Below, piece after piece: positions 22,384 through 33,434 of a DNA stretch of 64,000 nucleotides; within the stretch, counting starts at the first letter, position 1; every line of letters starts with the position of its first letter. The translations under genes were made by a program, and so were the position numbers. The stretch covers positions 1-64,000 of the forward strand of contig JAKSYS010000288.1 in NCBI GenBank assembly GCA_022925895.1, in the 5' to 3' direction. The notes beneath the pieces were generated by a model, which did not search any database, had not been told where the DNA came from, and worked only from the letters and a program-made list of their open reading frames with translations. Source of the DNA: Fragilaria crotonensis. Its lineage: Eukaryota; Bacillariophyta; Fragilariophyceae; Fragilariales; Fragilariaceae.

Positions 22384-22989
22384 GCGACAATATACGATAT
22401 CGATTAAATTTACACAAATCCTGACTGAATCTGTGTTTTCACATAGATTGCTCTGCGAACTGCAAACTGGTACATGCTCCGTGTCTTCTGCCGGTCGACT
22501 CGGATTATTCTTTAGACCTGGGTGTTGAACTGTTCTGCTACCGAAGTTGGGAATATAGTACTTCAGCAGTTCGTAGCACTGGAGGACTCAGAATTTACGA
22601 CACACAGCAGGTGTAGGTTTCCTTTCCAAGAAAGAATAGAATTTAGGGCGTTACTAGTTGTTGCCTTCAGGACAAGTAGCCCCTTTCATAAGATGGAGTC
22701 CAGTCTGGCATTATAGTGAATCCTTTAGTTCATTCCGTACTCAGACCGTTCAGCACCATGTACCCTGTAGAGACGACGAAGCTAAGAAGTACGCAGACGT
22801 GCATTCACTACGAGTAAATCACAAAATCCGCTTTCCTAAAAGTACAATTTTACTCAAAGACAGTACAAAGAAAATAATCGGAGTTCTCTCCGACTGAAAG
22901 GAAACGCGGATATCGAACTTGTCGCATCTGTATGCATAGCTGTTTCCCACAATTCAACAGAGATCACGCCAAAGCTCGCAATTGCGAGG
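22384..22989. other. Intergenic DNA before family 1 copy B
   Basis: About 600 bases. The last 60 bases resemble the sequence just before family 1 copy A (for example the shared CAATTGCGAG), showing that the duplication included some 5' flank. Nothing else recognised. Confidence 0.5.
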
Positions 22990-23694
22990 ATGATTTCCCG
23001 AATACTTCCATTCTTCGCAGCCATGCTCCTCACTCTCCTCTATACACTGGCCTTGCAACACAATTCCCATGTGTGCGGTGAACTCATGATGGCCACGACG
23101 ACGGGCCTCCGTACCCGCGGCTCGTCCAAAGCAAGTCGTGCATACCCGTCGTCTGGTGCTGCCGTTCGAGGCCCGGCATCCCACGAAACCATCAAACATG
23201 ACGTCCTTGCCTTGGAACGACATCAACGCAAACTGGGAATAGAATTCCACAGGTGCGGTGATTCTGTAATCTTCTGTCTCGTCACCGAGGTGTGCGTGGA
23301 ATCCGGATCTCCCTCCAGCTTCACATGCAAACTCAAGGAAGACACCCTTGCTACTGCAAACTCCTCCGAAATTTCTCCAACGAACTCGACTGAAATTTCC
23401 CCAACGCCATCACCACCAGGTGACGAAGCACCAGTTGCAGTATCTAATTATTGGGATGACCCCAAGGCCACATCTCCCAGGGGGGCCGTTACATCAAAGG
23501 CGACATCCAACTGGGGCAATGGGTTGGCGAAAGCAGGTGCAAGTGGCATGTCAAACACATACGATTTGGACGGGGATGGTGCTTTTGATGCCACGCCAAT
23601 CTATTATTCGTGCGCAGCACTTTTCGTCTTGGGGATTATTTGTGTGTGTATCAAAGAGAGTAACAAGGGAAAAGACTCGGAAGCAGTTTCCTAG
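22990..23694 (+). CDS. Family 1 copy B: signal peptide, Cys motif, DxDGDG loop, C-terminal membrane helix
   Basis: 234 residues, ATG at 22990. Paralogue of the gene at 8448, roughly half identical by eye. Shared parts: hydrophobic N-terminus (FFAAMLLTLLYTLA), HETIKHDVLALERHQRKLG, RCGDSVIFCLVTEVCVESGS plus FTCK, a Ser/Thr/Pro linker, APVAVSNYWDDPKA, then DLDGDGAF directly before a hydrophobic helix (CAALFVLGIICVCI) and a charged tail. Copy B has about 16 extra residues near the N-terminus and a repeated SEISPT motif in the linker. Conserved Cys and acidic loop in both copies suggest selection on a lumenal or cell-surface domain. Family and function unknown. Confidence 0.78.
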   Translation: MISRILPFFAAMLLTLLYTLALQHNSHVCGELMMATTTGLRTRGSSKASRAYPSSGAAVRGPASHETIKHDVLALERHQRKLGIEFHRCGDSVIFCLVTEVCVESGSPSSFTCKLKEDTLATANSSEISPTNSTEISPTPSPPGDEAPVAVSNYWDDPKATSPRGAVTSKATSNWGNGLAKAGASGMSNTYDLDGDGAFDATPIYYSCAALFVLGIICVCIKESNKGKDSEAVS

Positions 23695-23989
23695 TGCGCG
23701 AGTACAACTACGTGATGCCACTACATGTTCTGAAGACGACCCTGAGTGCATGACTTATAAGTGATTCGAGTATACGCCAGAGTAATGTTATAAGTTCCAA
23801 CCCGATTTCGAAGTTCCTTGAACGATAGTATAGGTGATGGACGCATGCGACAAGCACACGCTGGTTCCGATTCTGGTAGAGATGGCGTCGTGTTTGGCCT
23901 CGCGTCACGATCTTGTTTTGTTGGATGAGATACCTTGTGCTGGACACTAAGGTTTGTGCAAAAAATTATGGGAAGATTCAAGAGACCCA
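23695..23989. other. 3' flank of family 1 copy B
   Basis: About 300 bases, no gene recognised. Confidence 0.35.
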
Positions 23990-25300
23990 AGTCATCCTTC
24001 AGAGATGATACTGTGCAAAGAAGACACTCTCAGTTTGTCCCACAAACATGATCAGCCTCATTGTAGATACAACACTCATTGGTTGTCGGTGGTTGTTGTT
24101 TGATGACAAACTCCAGCATGATACAATTCCAATAGGCAAGGTGGGACCCAGCAATCCATTCCTCATTGGTGCCAAAGCAATGAAGTCACCACCACGCCTG
24201 TGAAGCTCAACACTTGCACCTTTGGTTGCTATCAATGAGCCTCAGTCGTCCATTTCTGAGTAAGTCCTACGTTGTCCTGACAGTACAAGTTGGCACACAC
24301 ACACACAATTCTATTCATCCCAAACCACGGCATGGCCATTTTTTAAAGACCTTTGTTCCACGCAACAACAAGGAATCTTCATTTGGAGTATCATTGTCAT
24401 TATCACCAACAATGTTGAAACCCTTCACCAACTAAATTCGCAACATAACACCCCACTTCGACTGCAAGGCGAATTCTGTATTTTGCACCTTCTCTCGGGT
24501 TTTCTATGAATTGCTTACATACTGAGGCTGACCCATATTGATCCAGTGCCCCGTATATGAGGAGCGACACATGGACTCATCCACGCGGATACGATTGGAA
24601 GGGTTGAAGTAGTTTCCCAGTGGACATTAAGAATGTTTTTGACAAAGTCATCAATCAACATCCATCAGTACGTTTCTGAAGAAACAGTGCTGCGCTGAAG
24701 CGGAGGCTTGTAGCTTAAGAACCTCATTGCCCAAAAGAGTTCTTCAACCTATTTTTTTGACATCCCAGACCAAACTGAGGGGCTGGCCGATACTTTGCTA
24801 TCAACCACAAGCCTCAATATGAACTAAAACTGTGTCAAGAAAATAATAATGATCCAAAAGAACTTCAACAACTTACTGGTGTTCGTATTTCCTAATTGTA
24901 GCTCAGCCAGTTGGAATTGTCCACTGCATCATATTAAGCAATTGTATTGCAGGAAACATGATGAGTAACGCAAAATCTAAGGGTGACATCTCGATTATGT
25001 CCCTTTCTGCTCCTGGAACCAATGTATCTCCAATCACAGCCCAAGCACTCCATTGATGGCGTGTGACACTTCCATTAAGTGCTAGATCAAAGTTACTGCT
25101 GCACCACCTCCTCCAGCATTCAATACTGTGAGCAACAACATCACCGGTGTCAAGCTTAAGATAGCACAGCTGTATTTGTGCTTCATTTGCTGGTGCTGAC
25201 GACTTCTGTCAATTGCCATCACCAGAAGATGAAACCGCAAGCCTTTCACAAATGCACTTGCCATCAGCAACAGTTCCACCATCATTTGTTGTTGTTGAGT
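23990..25300 (-). pseudogene. Decayed piggyBac-like transposase remnant
   Basis: Minus-strand translation shows disconnected pieces that resemble DDE_Tnp_1_7 (piggyBac) transposase. They are EMSPLDFALLIMFPAIQLLN near 25000, RVDESMCRSSYTGHWINMGQ near 24525-24595, KTREKVQNTEF plus SKWGVMLRI near 24440-24510, and a terminal SSLKDD near 24000. The order is that of the family: N-terminal domain, first catalytic region, then later core. Several stops and frame changes separate the pieces, and a GTAAGT-like donor occurs between the first two. No TTAA-flanked ends could be assigned. The copy is clearly dead and fairly old. Confidence 0.5.
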
Positions 25301-26085
25301 TTATTGAGTTTCGAATCCTACCGTAGATTCAGTCACGAGTTCTGGTGCAAGAACAGGACCAGGCAGGAGGCTTCGGCTAGCAGACCTTGAATTCAAGGTA
25401 GCTAGTAGCAACCTTGAATTCTAGTTATAGCTCAGCAAGAATAAGAACAAAGCAGCACACTGACCTCCTGTCCATTGATACCACTCTTCATTATTCTGTT
25501 CTTTAGGCACTGTCAAAGTTAGGAGTCCAATGGACGATGTACGAGATAAAAGGAATGATTTCCAACCACCAGCAAAAACGGGATAAGTTAACCCCGTCGC
25601 GGGGATAGACACTCTAGCGGACAATTCGTGAAGGTACAAGTACAGGGTACAGTACTATCCAGTATCCAGTCCTCGTTGTGCTACAGTACCAACACAGTAC
25701 TGGACTCATCGTACCCGTAGTGATCCTCCAAGTACATGCATACGCTGCATACCCACAACGTGGAAACTGGAAATACAACCGAGAGAATCCACAAGAATCG
25801 CCACCTTGCATTTGGCATCACGGCCAGACGCTGAGTATCCAAAAATCTATCAAAAATCCACGAGGTGTCAAGTTCCGACCTCGTCACCATATTATGACGA
25901 GGGCTGCCTACGACATGTTTTGCCGTCGTTGACACATCGCTTCTCATTTTTTTGCTGATCGAAACACCTCGGCAAGCAACCACAACGTTTTCTGGCAATC
26001 CATCAAATTCACTGCTTTGGCGTCACAAAATATATTTTCAACTTCAACTTTCGCGACCTCACCACCAATCCGACCTACAGAGATC
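25301..26085. other. Intergenic DNA before the CBS gene
   Basis: No gene recognised. Bases 25625-25735 form another GTAC-rich patch. The last 100 bases should be the 5' UTR of the CBS-pair gene. Confidence 0.4.
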
Positions 26086-26815
26086 ATGTTGGCTACAGTA
26101 TTTAATCGAGTATCACATTCATCTCTGCATCGCTCCATGATGTCGACTGCAACAGCGTTGGATGCCTTCAAGAAATCATGCTATCAAGATAACGGGTTTC
26201 TTATTTCCGATCAAGAGACAGTGGAAAAGGCAGTAGAAAAGCTTTCGAACTATGGCATGGGATGCCTTTTGACGACGGATGTAAATGGTATGTTGGTTTC
26301 TACATTGTTTTGTTGTGATGGCGCTCATTGCCACATTGTATTTATGAACACTGTGTCATATTCACACACGTACGAACATCCCACACACTCGCACGTGAGA
26401 CGAGCGCCTTCTCATTGCGTACATATCTTGTCATTCGTGTTGAAATCGATGGACTTGCACTAATTTCTCCCTTTTTTACAATATGAAAGGACATCTCTCG
26501 GGTGTTGTCAGCGAACGCGATATTGTGCAAAAAGTGGCTCTATTGGATTGTCCCACCACGGCAGTCAAGGTGAATGAAATTTCGACTCCGAACCCCATCA
26601 CTGTGGATCCTAGTCTTCCACTGCACGAGTGCATGTCCATCATGATCAAGAGGGATATTCGCCATTTGCCGATTGTGTCCGAGGCCACTGGAGTTCTCCT
26701 TGGCATGATTAGCATTAAAGATTGTGTCAAGACTGTCATTGACGAAAAGGAGGAAACGATTCACATTCTATCGAATTTTGCACTGGGAAAAACTGGAACC
26801 TTTGTTGTTGACTGA
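26086..26815 (+). CDS. Mitochondrial-type CBS-pair protein
   Basis: Two exons. Exon 1 is 26086-26287, with the first ATG in frame at 26086. The intron is 26288-26489 (GTATGT...AAAG, phase 1). Exon 2 runs to 26815. About 175 residues. The N-terminus (MLATVFNRVSHSSLHRSM) is basic, Ser-rich and free of acids, like a mitochondrial presequence. Two CBS motifs follow: DNGFLISDQETVEKAVEKLS ... GVVSERDIV, then NPITVDPSLPLHECMSIMIK ... GMISIKDCV. Stand-alone CBS pairs bind adenine nucleotides and regulate partner enzymes; the plant relative CBSX3 acts on mitochondrial thioredoxin. That comparison rests on architecture only. Converges on SF1. Confidence 0.82.
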
Positions 26816-27167
26816 GTGAGGGCTCATTGTGGTGGTTCGATGGTCGTAGTTGGACTGTCTGTGATTCAATATTCCAGCCTGAGCACTGTGCGTGGATGAG
26901 GTATAGACAATTATACATTATACAATAGAGACAAGAAAGATTTATCTCTACCAACAGCAATTTTAGGCAGGTAGGTCAGTAGCTTCTGAAGTCGTACACC
27001 ATCCCTGGATCGCTTGAGTTTCGCTTTAGTAGCCGACGTGCCGGTCAAGATCCTCAAACACATTCCAAAATTGAGTTTAGGATGGCATGCGTATCAACGC
27101 ACATAGTTGATAATGACACCAATGCAACGCCGATTTGAAAAGTATGAATCCCTATAAGAATTATTGT
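26816..27167. other. Convergent 3' spacer between CBS and SF1 genes
   Basis: About 350 bases, likely two 3' UTRs. Nothing else seen. Confidence 0.4.
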
Positions 27168-29328
27168 TCAATTCTGCTCCCACCAATTGAACCCGCCCGC
27201 CCCACTGCTCTGCTGGCCGTAGTAACTCTTGTAATCCCAACCCACGGTTTCATCCTGAGGAGCCTGTTGTTGTTGCTGTTGCTGTTGCGGCTGTTGAGGC
27301 ATGGGTGCCCCCTGCGCATGTCCATATGGTTGCTGTGGCGGTGCCGCCGTGGGGCCTCCTTGTGCATAATAGTTGGGATGATATCCTTGTTGATTGTACA
27401 CTGGAGGAGGAGAATGCTGTGGGTGTTGCAGCGGTGGTGGTGGATACCCACCATATGGCGCCACCGCCGGTGGTGGAGGTGGCAATCCTGCAGCAGCTGG
27501 AGCTTGTTGCATTGGAAATCCAGGAGGTGGTGGCGGCAACATTGCATGAGATGGAGGTGGTGGTGGAAGAGGAAGAACTGCTGGCGGTGGTGGGGGCAAG
27601 CCAGGGGGAGCAGCCACAACAACTGCCGGCTTGATGATTGTTATTCCGCCGGGCTCACCGCCATTGTTATTGTTGACTGCCGGCGTGGATGATTGTGGTT
27701 GTGGAGCTAATGGCGGAAGGTCCGGCTTTTCGCTTCCACCTTTTTGCCGTCCAACTCAGCCATGAAATCGGCATAATCGGAATCAAGCTCCTGCTTGTTC
27801 TTGCCTCCGTCTTGATCACCGGTTACCTTTTGCGTACAATCACGAGTAGGGTGGCTGGTGTCGCCGCAAATTGCGCATCGCACCTGAACCTGGGTCTTGT
27901 TTGAAAAGCGCTTGGGACATTCAAAGGCTCGATGGCCCTTTTCAGCGCAAATTTGACAAAACTCTTCTTCCTTGAGAGTTCCATTCAGAAGCGCAAGCTC
28001 TCTCAGTTGTGCCTGCTTGTGCACATTCTTTTCATCATCGATAACGACAAGCATTTGATGAATCATGTCTGTCGCTGCATCAACACTTTTCTGATCTTCA
28101 CCCGTAATCACCACGTGCAAGGGTTCGTCATCGCCTTCCATCATTTTACCATCCCTCCGACCACGAGCTCCCTCCTTGACAGATCCCTTGCCACGAATCG
28201 CAATCTTGCATCCCGTCTTGGACTCCAGTTCCTTTTGAGTTTTACCCCTTGGTCCGATGATGAGACCAATAAAGTTGTAGTTTGGATGCTGTTCGATGGG
28301 AATTGGTACCTTACTGGTGCGCTTGCGGCGGAATAAGGAATTGTTCCGAGTCGATGGATTAAGATTCATTAATTTCTCGAGCAAATCTTGGCGTTCAGTG
28401 GTGTACCGGTCCCTCCATCGAACAGCGCGGGTATTTTTTCGTTTGCCGTCGGGGCCGTAGACTGCGTGTGTAGTAGCGATGCGATTATAGGGTGCGAACG
28501 AATCCGGAGAGTTAGAAACGATTGCCTGACAGGTTGTATCACTGCTGCTTACGACATCAGATTTTGTCAAGGGAGCAACTTACCTGGCGGTGGACTTGGG
28601 GATCTCTCGCGATGACCACGTGGCAAGGCATCTACTCTCATCGCCTCCTGTTCGACCACTTGTAACTTTTCATTTACTTCTCGAAGACGCGCTTGATATT
28701 TTTCCATTTCTTGTTGCTGCTGGGGCGTAAGGTTGGCGGGCATACCTGGTAAGCCAGGAAGTACTGGCTGCTGCCTCTGCGGGATCTGATGATACGATGG
28801 ATTCGTGTATGACGATGATGGTAATGATGGCTGAACATGCGATTGAACTGGGACAGATGTCGGCATAGTCGACGTCGTAGCCGCAGCTCCCGCGGCAGGT
28901 GGAGGATCCCATCGAGATTTGCGTGGTTGATCGTCTGAAACTGTCCCCCAACGAGACTTGCGTTTGCGAGGAACTGACGATTCCCCATGACCATTGTTGC
29001 TCTGATCATTCCCAGTTTGTGCAGTAGGACTTGGTCCACCTTGCTGTCCTTGCTCCATTTTGATCACAGGTGCGCTTTTGGTCGTGTCATGTCCATTGGC
29101 ATTTCCATTTCCACGTTCTCCAATTTGTTGGTGTGCCACAAAGGCTCGGCGTGCTTCCTTCCATCCCTTCCAATTGAGAACTTCTTTCCACATGCTAGGA
29201 TAGTCTCCCCATTTGCTTCGAAGCGCAGTTGCCTCGGGAGATGATCCATTGAACCAAGTCTTCATAGCAACATGTTCTCCACGAATGGTGGAAATCATCT
29301 CGGCTGCTTCTTCGCCACCCTGAGTCAT
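27168..29328 (-). CDS. SF1: Splicing factor 1 / branchpoint-binding protein
   Basis: Recognises the intron branchpoint during early spliceosome assembly in the nucleus. Exon 1 is 29328-28584. The intron is 28583-28462 (GTAAGT donor, phase 1), and joining to exon 2 at 28461 restores the family phrase SPSPPPVYGPDGKRKNTR. Exon 1 has two KSRW motifs resembling the U2AF-binding ULM and a helix-hairpin region (LTPQQQQEMEKYQARLREVN). Exon 2 has the KH/QUA2 core (YNFIGLIIGPRGKTQKELE) and two CCHC zinc knuckles (CQICAEKGHRAFEC, CAICGDTSHPTRDC). After DFMAELDGKK the frame breaks by one base in a five-T run at 27741-27745 on the plus strand. Beyond it the expected Pro/Gln-rich tail continues to 27168 (GLPPPPP repeats, ending NWWEQN). 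The break is probably an assembly indel. Confidence 0.92.
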
Positions 29329-29628
29329 TGTGTGTGAATTATCGTTTTAGGATGCTTTGATGATGATTGCGTAATGAATTTGTTCAATGATTATGCTGTT
29401 GGTGGTTAAACCTTGTTGAGAGCGCAATGATGGGGTAGGTGGTAGGTGGTGTAGTGTTTCTTAAATTGCGCTGGAAGCTGGTACTGGTAGGCGCCGGGTA
29501 GACGCCAATACCAGGAACCAGGTAATGTACTGCGCTGAGAGCTGTCAGTCCTACGTAAATTGTACATCGAATTGCTTGTACAACGTCGTCGTAGACGTCA
29601 ATTGTAGCGTCTTCGAGTGTCCTTGGAA
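29329..29628. other. SF1 promoter side
   Basis: About 300 bases upstream of the SF1 start codon. No motif recognised. Confidence 0.4.
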
Positions 29629-29631
29629 TCA

Positions 29632-30988
29632 GGCCGTTGTTATACAAGAAAATAAAACATTGAAGTTTTGAAGTTTCGAACATTCATAACCTATTGTCTA
29701 TTGGGTTATGAATGTTCGAAATTTCATTCGACCTTGGCCATTATTATACGGCAAAACAAAACATTGAAGTTTTGAAGTTGAATTATTTCAAGGTCACTCT
29801 CGTTTGACCGATCCCTTACCAGGCACACTTACTCGAATCTGCACTTATACGAGTACGAATGATGCATCCTCTCTTGTTACCTTCCTCCTTCTGCTGCTTC
29901 TGAAGCAAGGACATGTATCTCTTCAAGCAGCACAAGTCTTTTACGAGGAGAGACAATAGTAGAGACGACGAGCGAGGACACCAGACCAGGAGACGACGGA
30001 CCGTGTCTCATTCGAATCCCGACTCGATTTCTTGACGTCCTCGCTGGACGTATCTCACTCAATCTCGGTCGGATCGAGATGAAAGACATTGATTTGAGAC
30101 CGGGCGATTCACACGCAACTTTCTGTCCACTCAGATAATGTTGTGGCCTTTATTTGAAGGAGTTCGAGTGATATTTGTATTATCATGGTGTGGTGCGAGT
30201 CCGGACTCCATTTCTTGATGTCCTCGCTGGTCGTATCTCACTCAATCTCGGTTGGATCGAGATGAAAGACATTGATTTGAGACCTGGAGATTCACACGCA
30301 ACTTTCTGTCTACTCAGATTATGTTGTGGCCTTTATTTGAAGGAGTCCGAGTGATATTTGTATTTTCACGGTGTGGTGCGAGTCCGGACTCGATTTCTTG
30401 ACGTCCTCGCTGGTCGTATCTCACTCAATCTTGGTCGGATTGAGATGAAAGGCATTGATTTGAGACCGGGAGATTCACACGCAACTATTTGTCTCCTCAG
30501 ATTTATGTCGTAGCCTTAGTTGAAATAGACCTACTAGCACTACTATTGCAATTATTTTATCTTCACGGTGTTCCCGACTCATTTTCCAGCCATCATATCT
30601 GATCATATCTCGCTCGGATTGAGAAAAGTAAAGTTGATTTGAGACCGGGTGATTCACACGCAACTTTCTGTCTCCTCGCTGATCATTGGTTAGATCATGC
30701 TGGAGATGAGGGCTCTCCAACTTGTAGATTCTCATCGCAGTTGGAGAGTTGGAGAGATAGCCTAATCATTCCTACATGAAATACACGCAACAGGTGTACT
30801 GGAGCAATAGGTTATGAATGTTCGAAACTTCGATCTTGAATGTTTTGGCCTTGGCCACTTCAATTTTTTGAGGGGGCATGTCGATCTCATGGATTTCGAA
30901 GTTTCGAACATTCATAACCTATTGAATAGGTTATGAATGTTCGAAACTTCAAAACTTCAATATTTTATTTTCTTGTATAACAACGGCC
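29632..30988. mobile_element. PIF/Harbinger-like non-autonomous element, 1.36 kb
   Basis: Long inverted ends: 29632-29696 and 30925-30988, starting GGCCGTTGTTATACAAG, with about one mismatch in 64 bases. GGCC starts are typical of PIF/Harbinger termini. The flanking triplet TCA occurs on both sides (29629-29631, 30989-30991), giving a 3-base target duplication as expected for the superfamily, although TCA is not its favoured TWA. Each end also folds back on itself, because a TTATGAATGTTCGAAA copy lies inverted just inside (29705 and 30905). Inside are four tandem copies of a roughly 183-bp unit. No transposase. Confidence 0.75.
29990..30690. repeat. Four tandem copies of a roughly 183-bp unit inside the Harbinger-like element
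   Basis: The phrase GACTCGATTTCTTGACGTCC begins at 30021, 30204 and 30387, with a more diverged copy at about 30575. Each unit also has GATTCACACGCAACT. Spacings are 183, 183 and 188. Confidence 0.85.
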
Positions 30989-31042
30989 TCATATCGAATC
31001 TGAACGAGACAGCAACTCTGGGAGATGGGACATGGGGCACAT

Positions 31043-31053
31043 TGACCACTGAC

Positions 31054-31094
<41 letters not shown>

Positions 31095-31319
31095 CCACTG
31101 ACCACTGACCACTGACCACTGACCACTGACCACTGACCACTGACCACTGACCACTGACCACTGACCACTGACCACTGACCACTGACCACTGACCACTGAC
31201 CACTGACCACTGACCACTGACCACTGACCACTGACCACTGACCACTGACCACTGACCACTGACCATTGACCACTGACCACTGACCACTGACCACTGACCA
31301 CTGACCACTGACCACTGAC
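31043..31319. repeat. Heptanucleotide satellite (TGACCAC)n
   Basis: About 39 uninterrupted copies of TGACCAC. The first few copies contain the TGAGCAC variant, and one TGACCAT occurs near 31264. Seven is not a multiple of three, so all three frames stay open on one strand and give spurious WSVVSGQ-repeat open frames. Confidence 0.97.
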
Positions 31320-33434
31320 GGACCCCGTGGACAACTGTACTCCTCTCCAGTACTGTACTACTATTTGATATCAGTACTAGTACAAACGTTAGTCCTCCAT
31401 ACGCCAGTACCTGGTACCAGTTGTTCTCATGGAGCCGATTAAATGGCATCATTTTTTGTTAACATGATGAGACATAGGAATCCTCGGTGTTGGCATGCTT
31501 GCAGACAATACTGGCCGGACCCAGAGCATGCTGTGCCTCCCAAATCAAAGAATGGTTTGAGCCCCCTCTCCTACTAATTCAAAGAATACACCATTCAGAG
31601 GCTCCCTAAATGGCAGTCTCACTCGTTTCGTCTGATGATGTACGGGCCGTGCACATGGGCATTGACATCAATGTGACACTTTCTTGCGTCAGCAACAGAT
31701 GAGAACGCATTCCAGAATTGCTTACCGGGCGGAACAGCAATGCGGCTTTTAGAAAATGATGAACCCTCTAGTTGTACATCCTTGCTCTTTGCATACTACA
31801 TGCTGGCAAAGATCATGAACTTGAACTTGAACTTGAACTTGAAATGAAGAGAGAGAAGCTAAGAGAAAACTTGCTTGAGGCTGGTGAGGCCTCTGAGCAG
31901 GCACAACAAGAAGAGTTTGCAATCCGGATGGAGAAAGTGAAAACGATGAACATGGCTTTGCTTTGAATCACATTCTTTAATGAAGGAGGATTAACAAGAG
32001 GCCACAAGGGTCTGAAGAAAAATTGAAATCACAAAGCCCTCTCTATTTTCCCGGAAATTTACGGAAGGAGGCCTAAGAAAAGTGAACAGGAATGTCCAAT
32101 GAGGCCTAAGTAAAATGAATAGGAATTTCCTTGTGACATTCTTAACATTGATATTAGTTTAAAGGCATAGAAAACTAAAGGTCCATTCGACGACATCATC
32201 ACAAGCTTCAATGATGCTTATCTATTAAATGCAAATCATGTTAAGGTTCAAAGGATGATGTTAATGCATGTTTTGAGTTTTTAAATAAATATGAATGTGT
32301 AAGGATGGAATTCAAAAACAAACAACTGTAATTAGTACTACATATACTTATTTGAATTGTTTTTGGCGGTTACTTTTATATTCAATTTACATCTATGTAT
32401 TGCATGGTCCCGACATTGTTGATGCGGTCACATTTTATTTTCTTGTGTATGCTGCAAGCATGTAGTTTTGGTCCTCAAGAGGAGGATCTCCATCGATAGT
32501 GTCTAATCTGCACTCTAAGATGGCAGCAACACAGTGTCGAGACGCTTGAAGGGTGGTTAAATCACTGTACTGTACCTTTCTGTACAGTAGCCTTGAAACA
32601 CTTGTATGAAATGTGACAGTAGTAGATACTAACATATAACCTCTACTACTCACTTCCTACTTTCTTGTATTGTGAGCTTTGTTTGTTTGTTAAACTACTT
32701 GTGAAGTCATCATTCAGTCACTGATGAGAGCTTTAAAGCTCTCCAATCAGACCACAAAAGACCTCATCCTGTAGGTTCCACACAAGCAACAAATCTAACT
32801 ATGAAGACCAGACCTCATATCACCTTCCCGGTAGGTGCTACTACCCCTGTGAAGTCCTCATTCCTTCACATGTGATGCCCCCTGGAACCTCTCTGTAGAT
32901 CCCTGCATACTGGGAGGTCTTCCTGGTCTTCCAGTCTTGGCCTCTCTTGTGACTTCAGTTCACCAATAGCATATAAGAGAAAGCAGAACAAGAGCTATTG
33001 CTACCGTCGTCCGCTGTATACAGTGTCATTTCCGGTAGTACAATAGTACTGATCGCTTCGACAGTAGCACCGTCAGCCTCGACAGTAGCACTGTAACTCT
33101 CGACAGTGCTGTTGTTTAACATACTGTAGAATATATTGATCGCGTAAATTGGATTGTAGATGCTAAAGGTTCACACTCCAAAATTTGATATAATGAACCA
33201 CATTAGGGCATGTACTGATCTGGTGTAGAGCAGCAAGTCTGCCTTTCTGATTCATCAATTCCAGGAATCACAGTTCATAGGTCAGTAACATCAAGTGAAG
33301 TGGTGGCTTATATTAGACAGTTTAGATATCATTCGATGATGTGCTCTATCGCATTACTACATTGCAAAGATCATTCCAGGAAACAGCAGCACTCATTGGA
33401 AGGTTGCGAGTGAGTCAGTCCACATCACGTGCAA
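31320..33434. other. Gene-poor DNA, 2.1 kb
   Basis: No supported gene. Contains a GTAC-rich patch at 31335-31420, a short GAACTT hexamer run at 31817-31840, and a perfect palindrome GAGAGCTTTAAAGCTCTC at about 32725. A TGTGAAGTC-TCATTC phrase recurs at about 32700 and 32850. The AT-rich stretch at 32100-32450 has no coding signal. Confidence 0.5.

Noticed and set aside
27135-27692. Trp/Arg-rich plus-strand open frame
   Set aside because: Shadow of the Pro/Gln-rich tail of SF1.
30949-31452. Long minus-strand open frames of repeated WSVVSGQ
   Set aside because: Artefact of the heptanucleotide satellite, which leaves all three frames open. Flanking sequence has no coding character.
32700-33000. 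Possible solo LTR
   Set aside because: No terminal TG/CA pair with flanking duplication and no second copy in the window.
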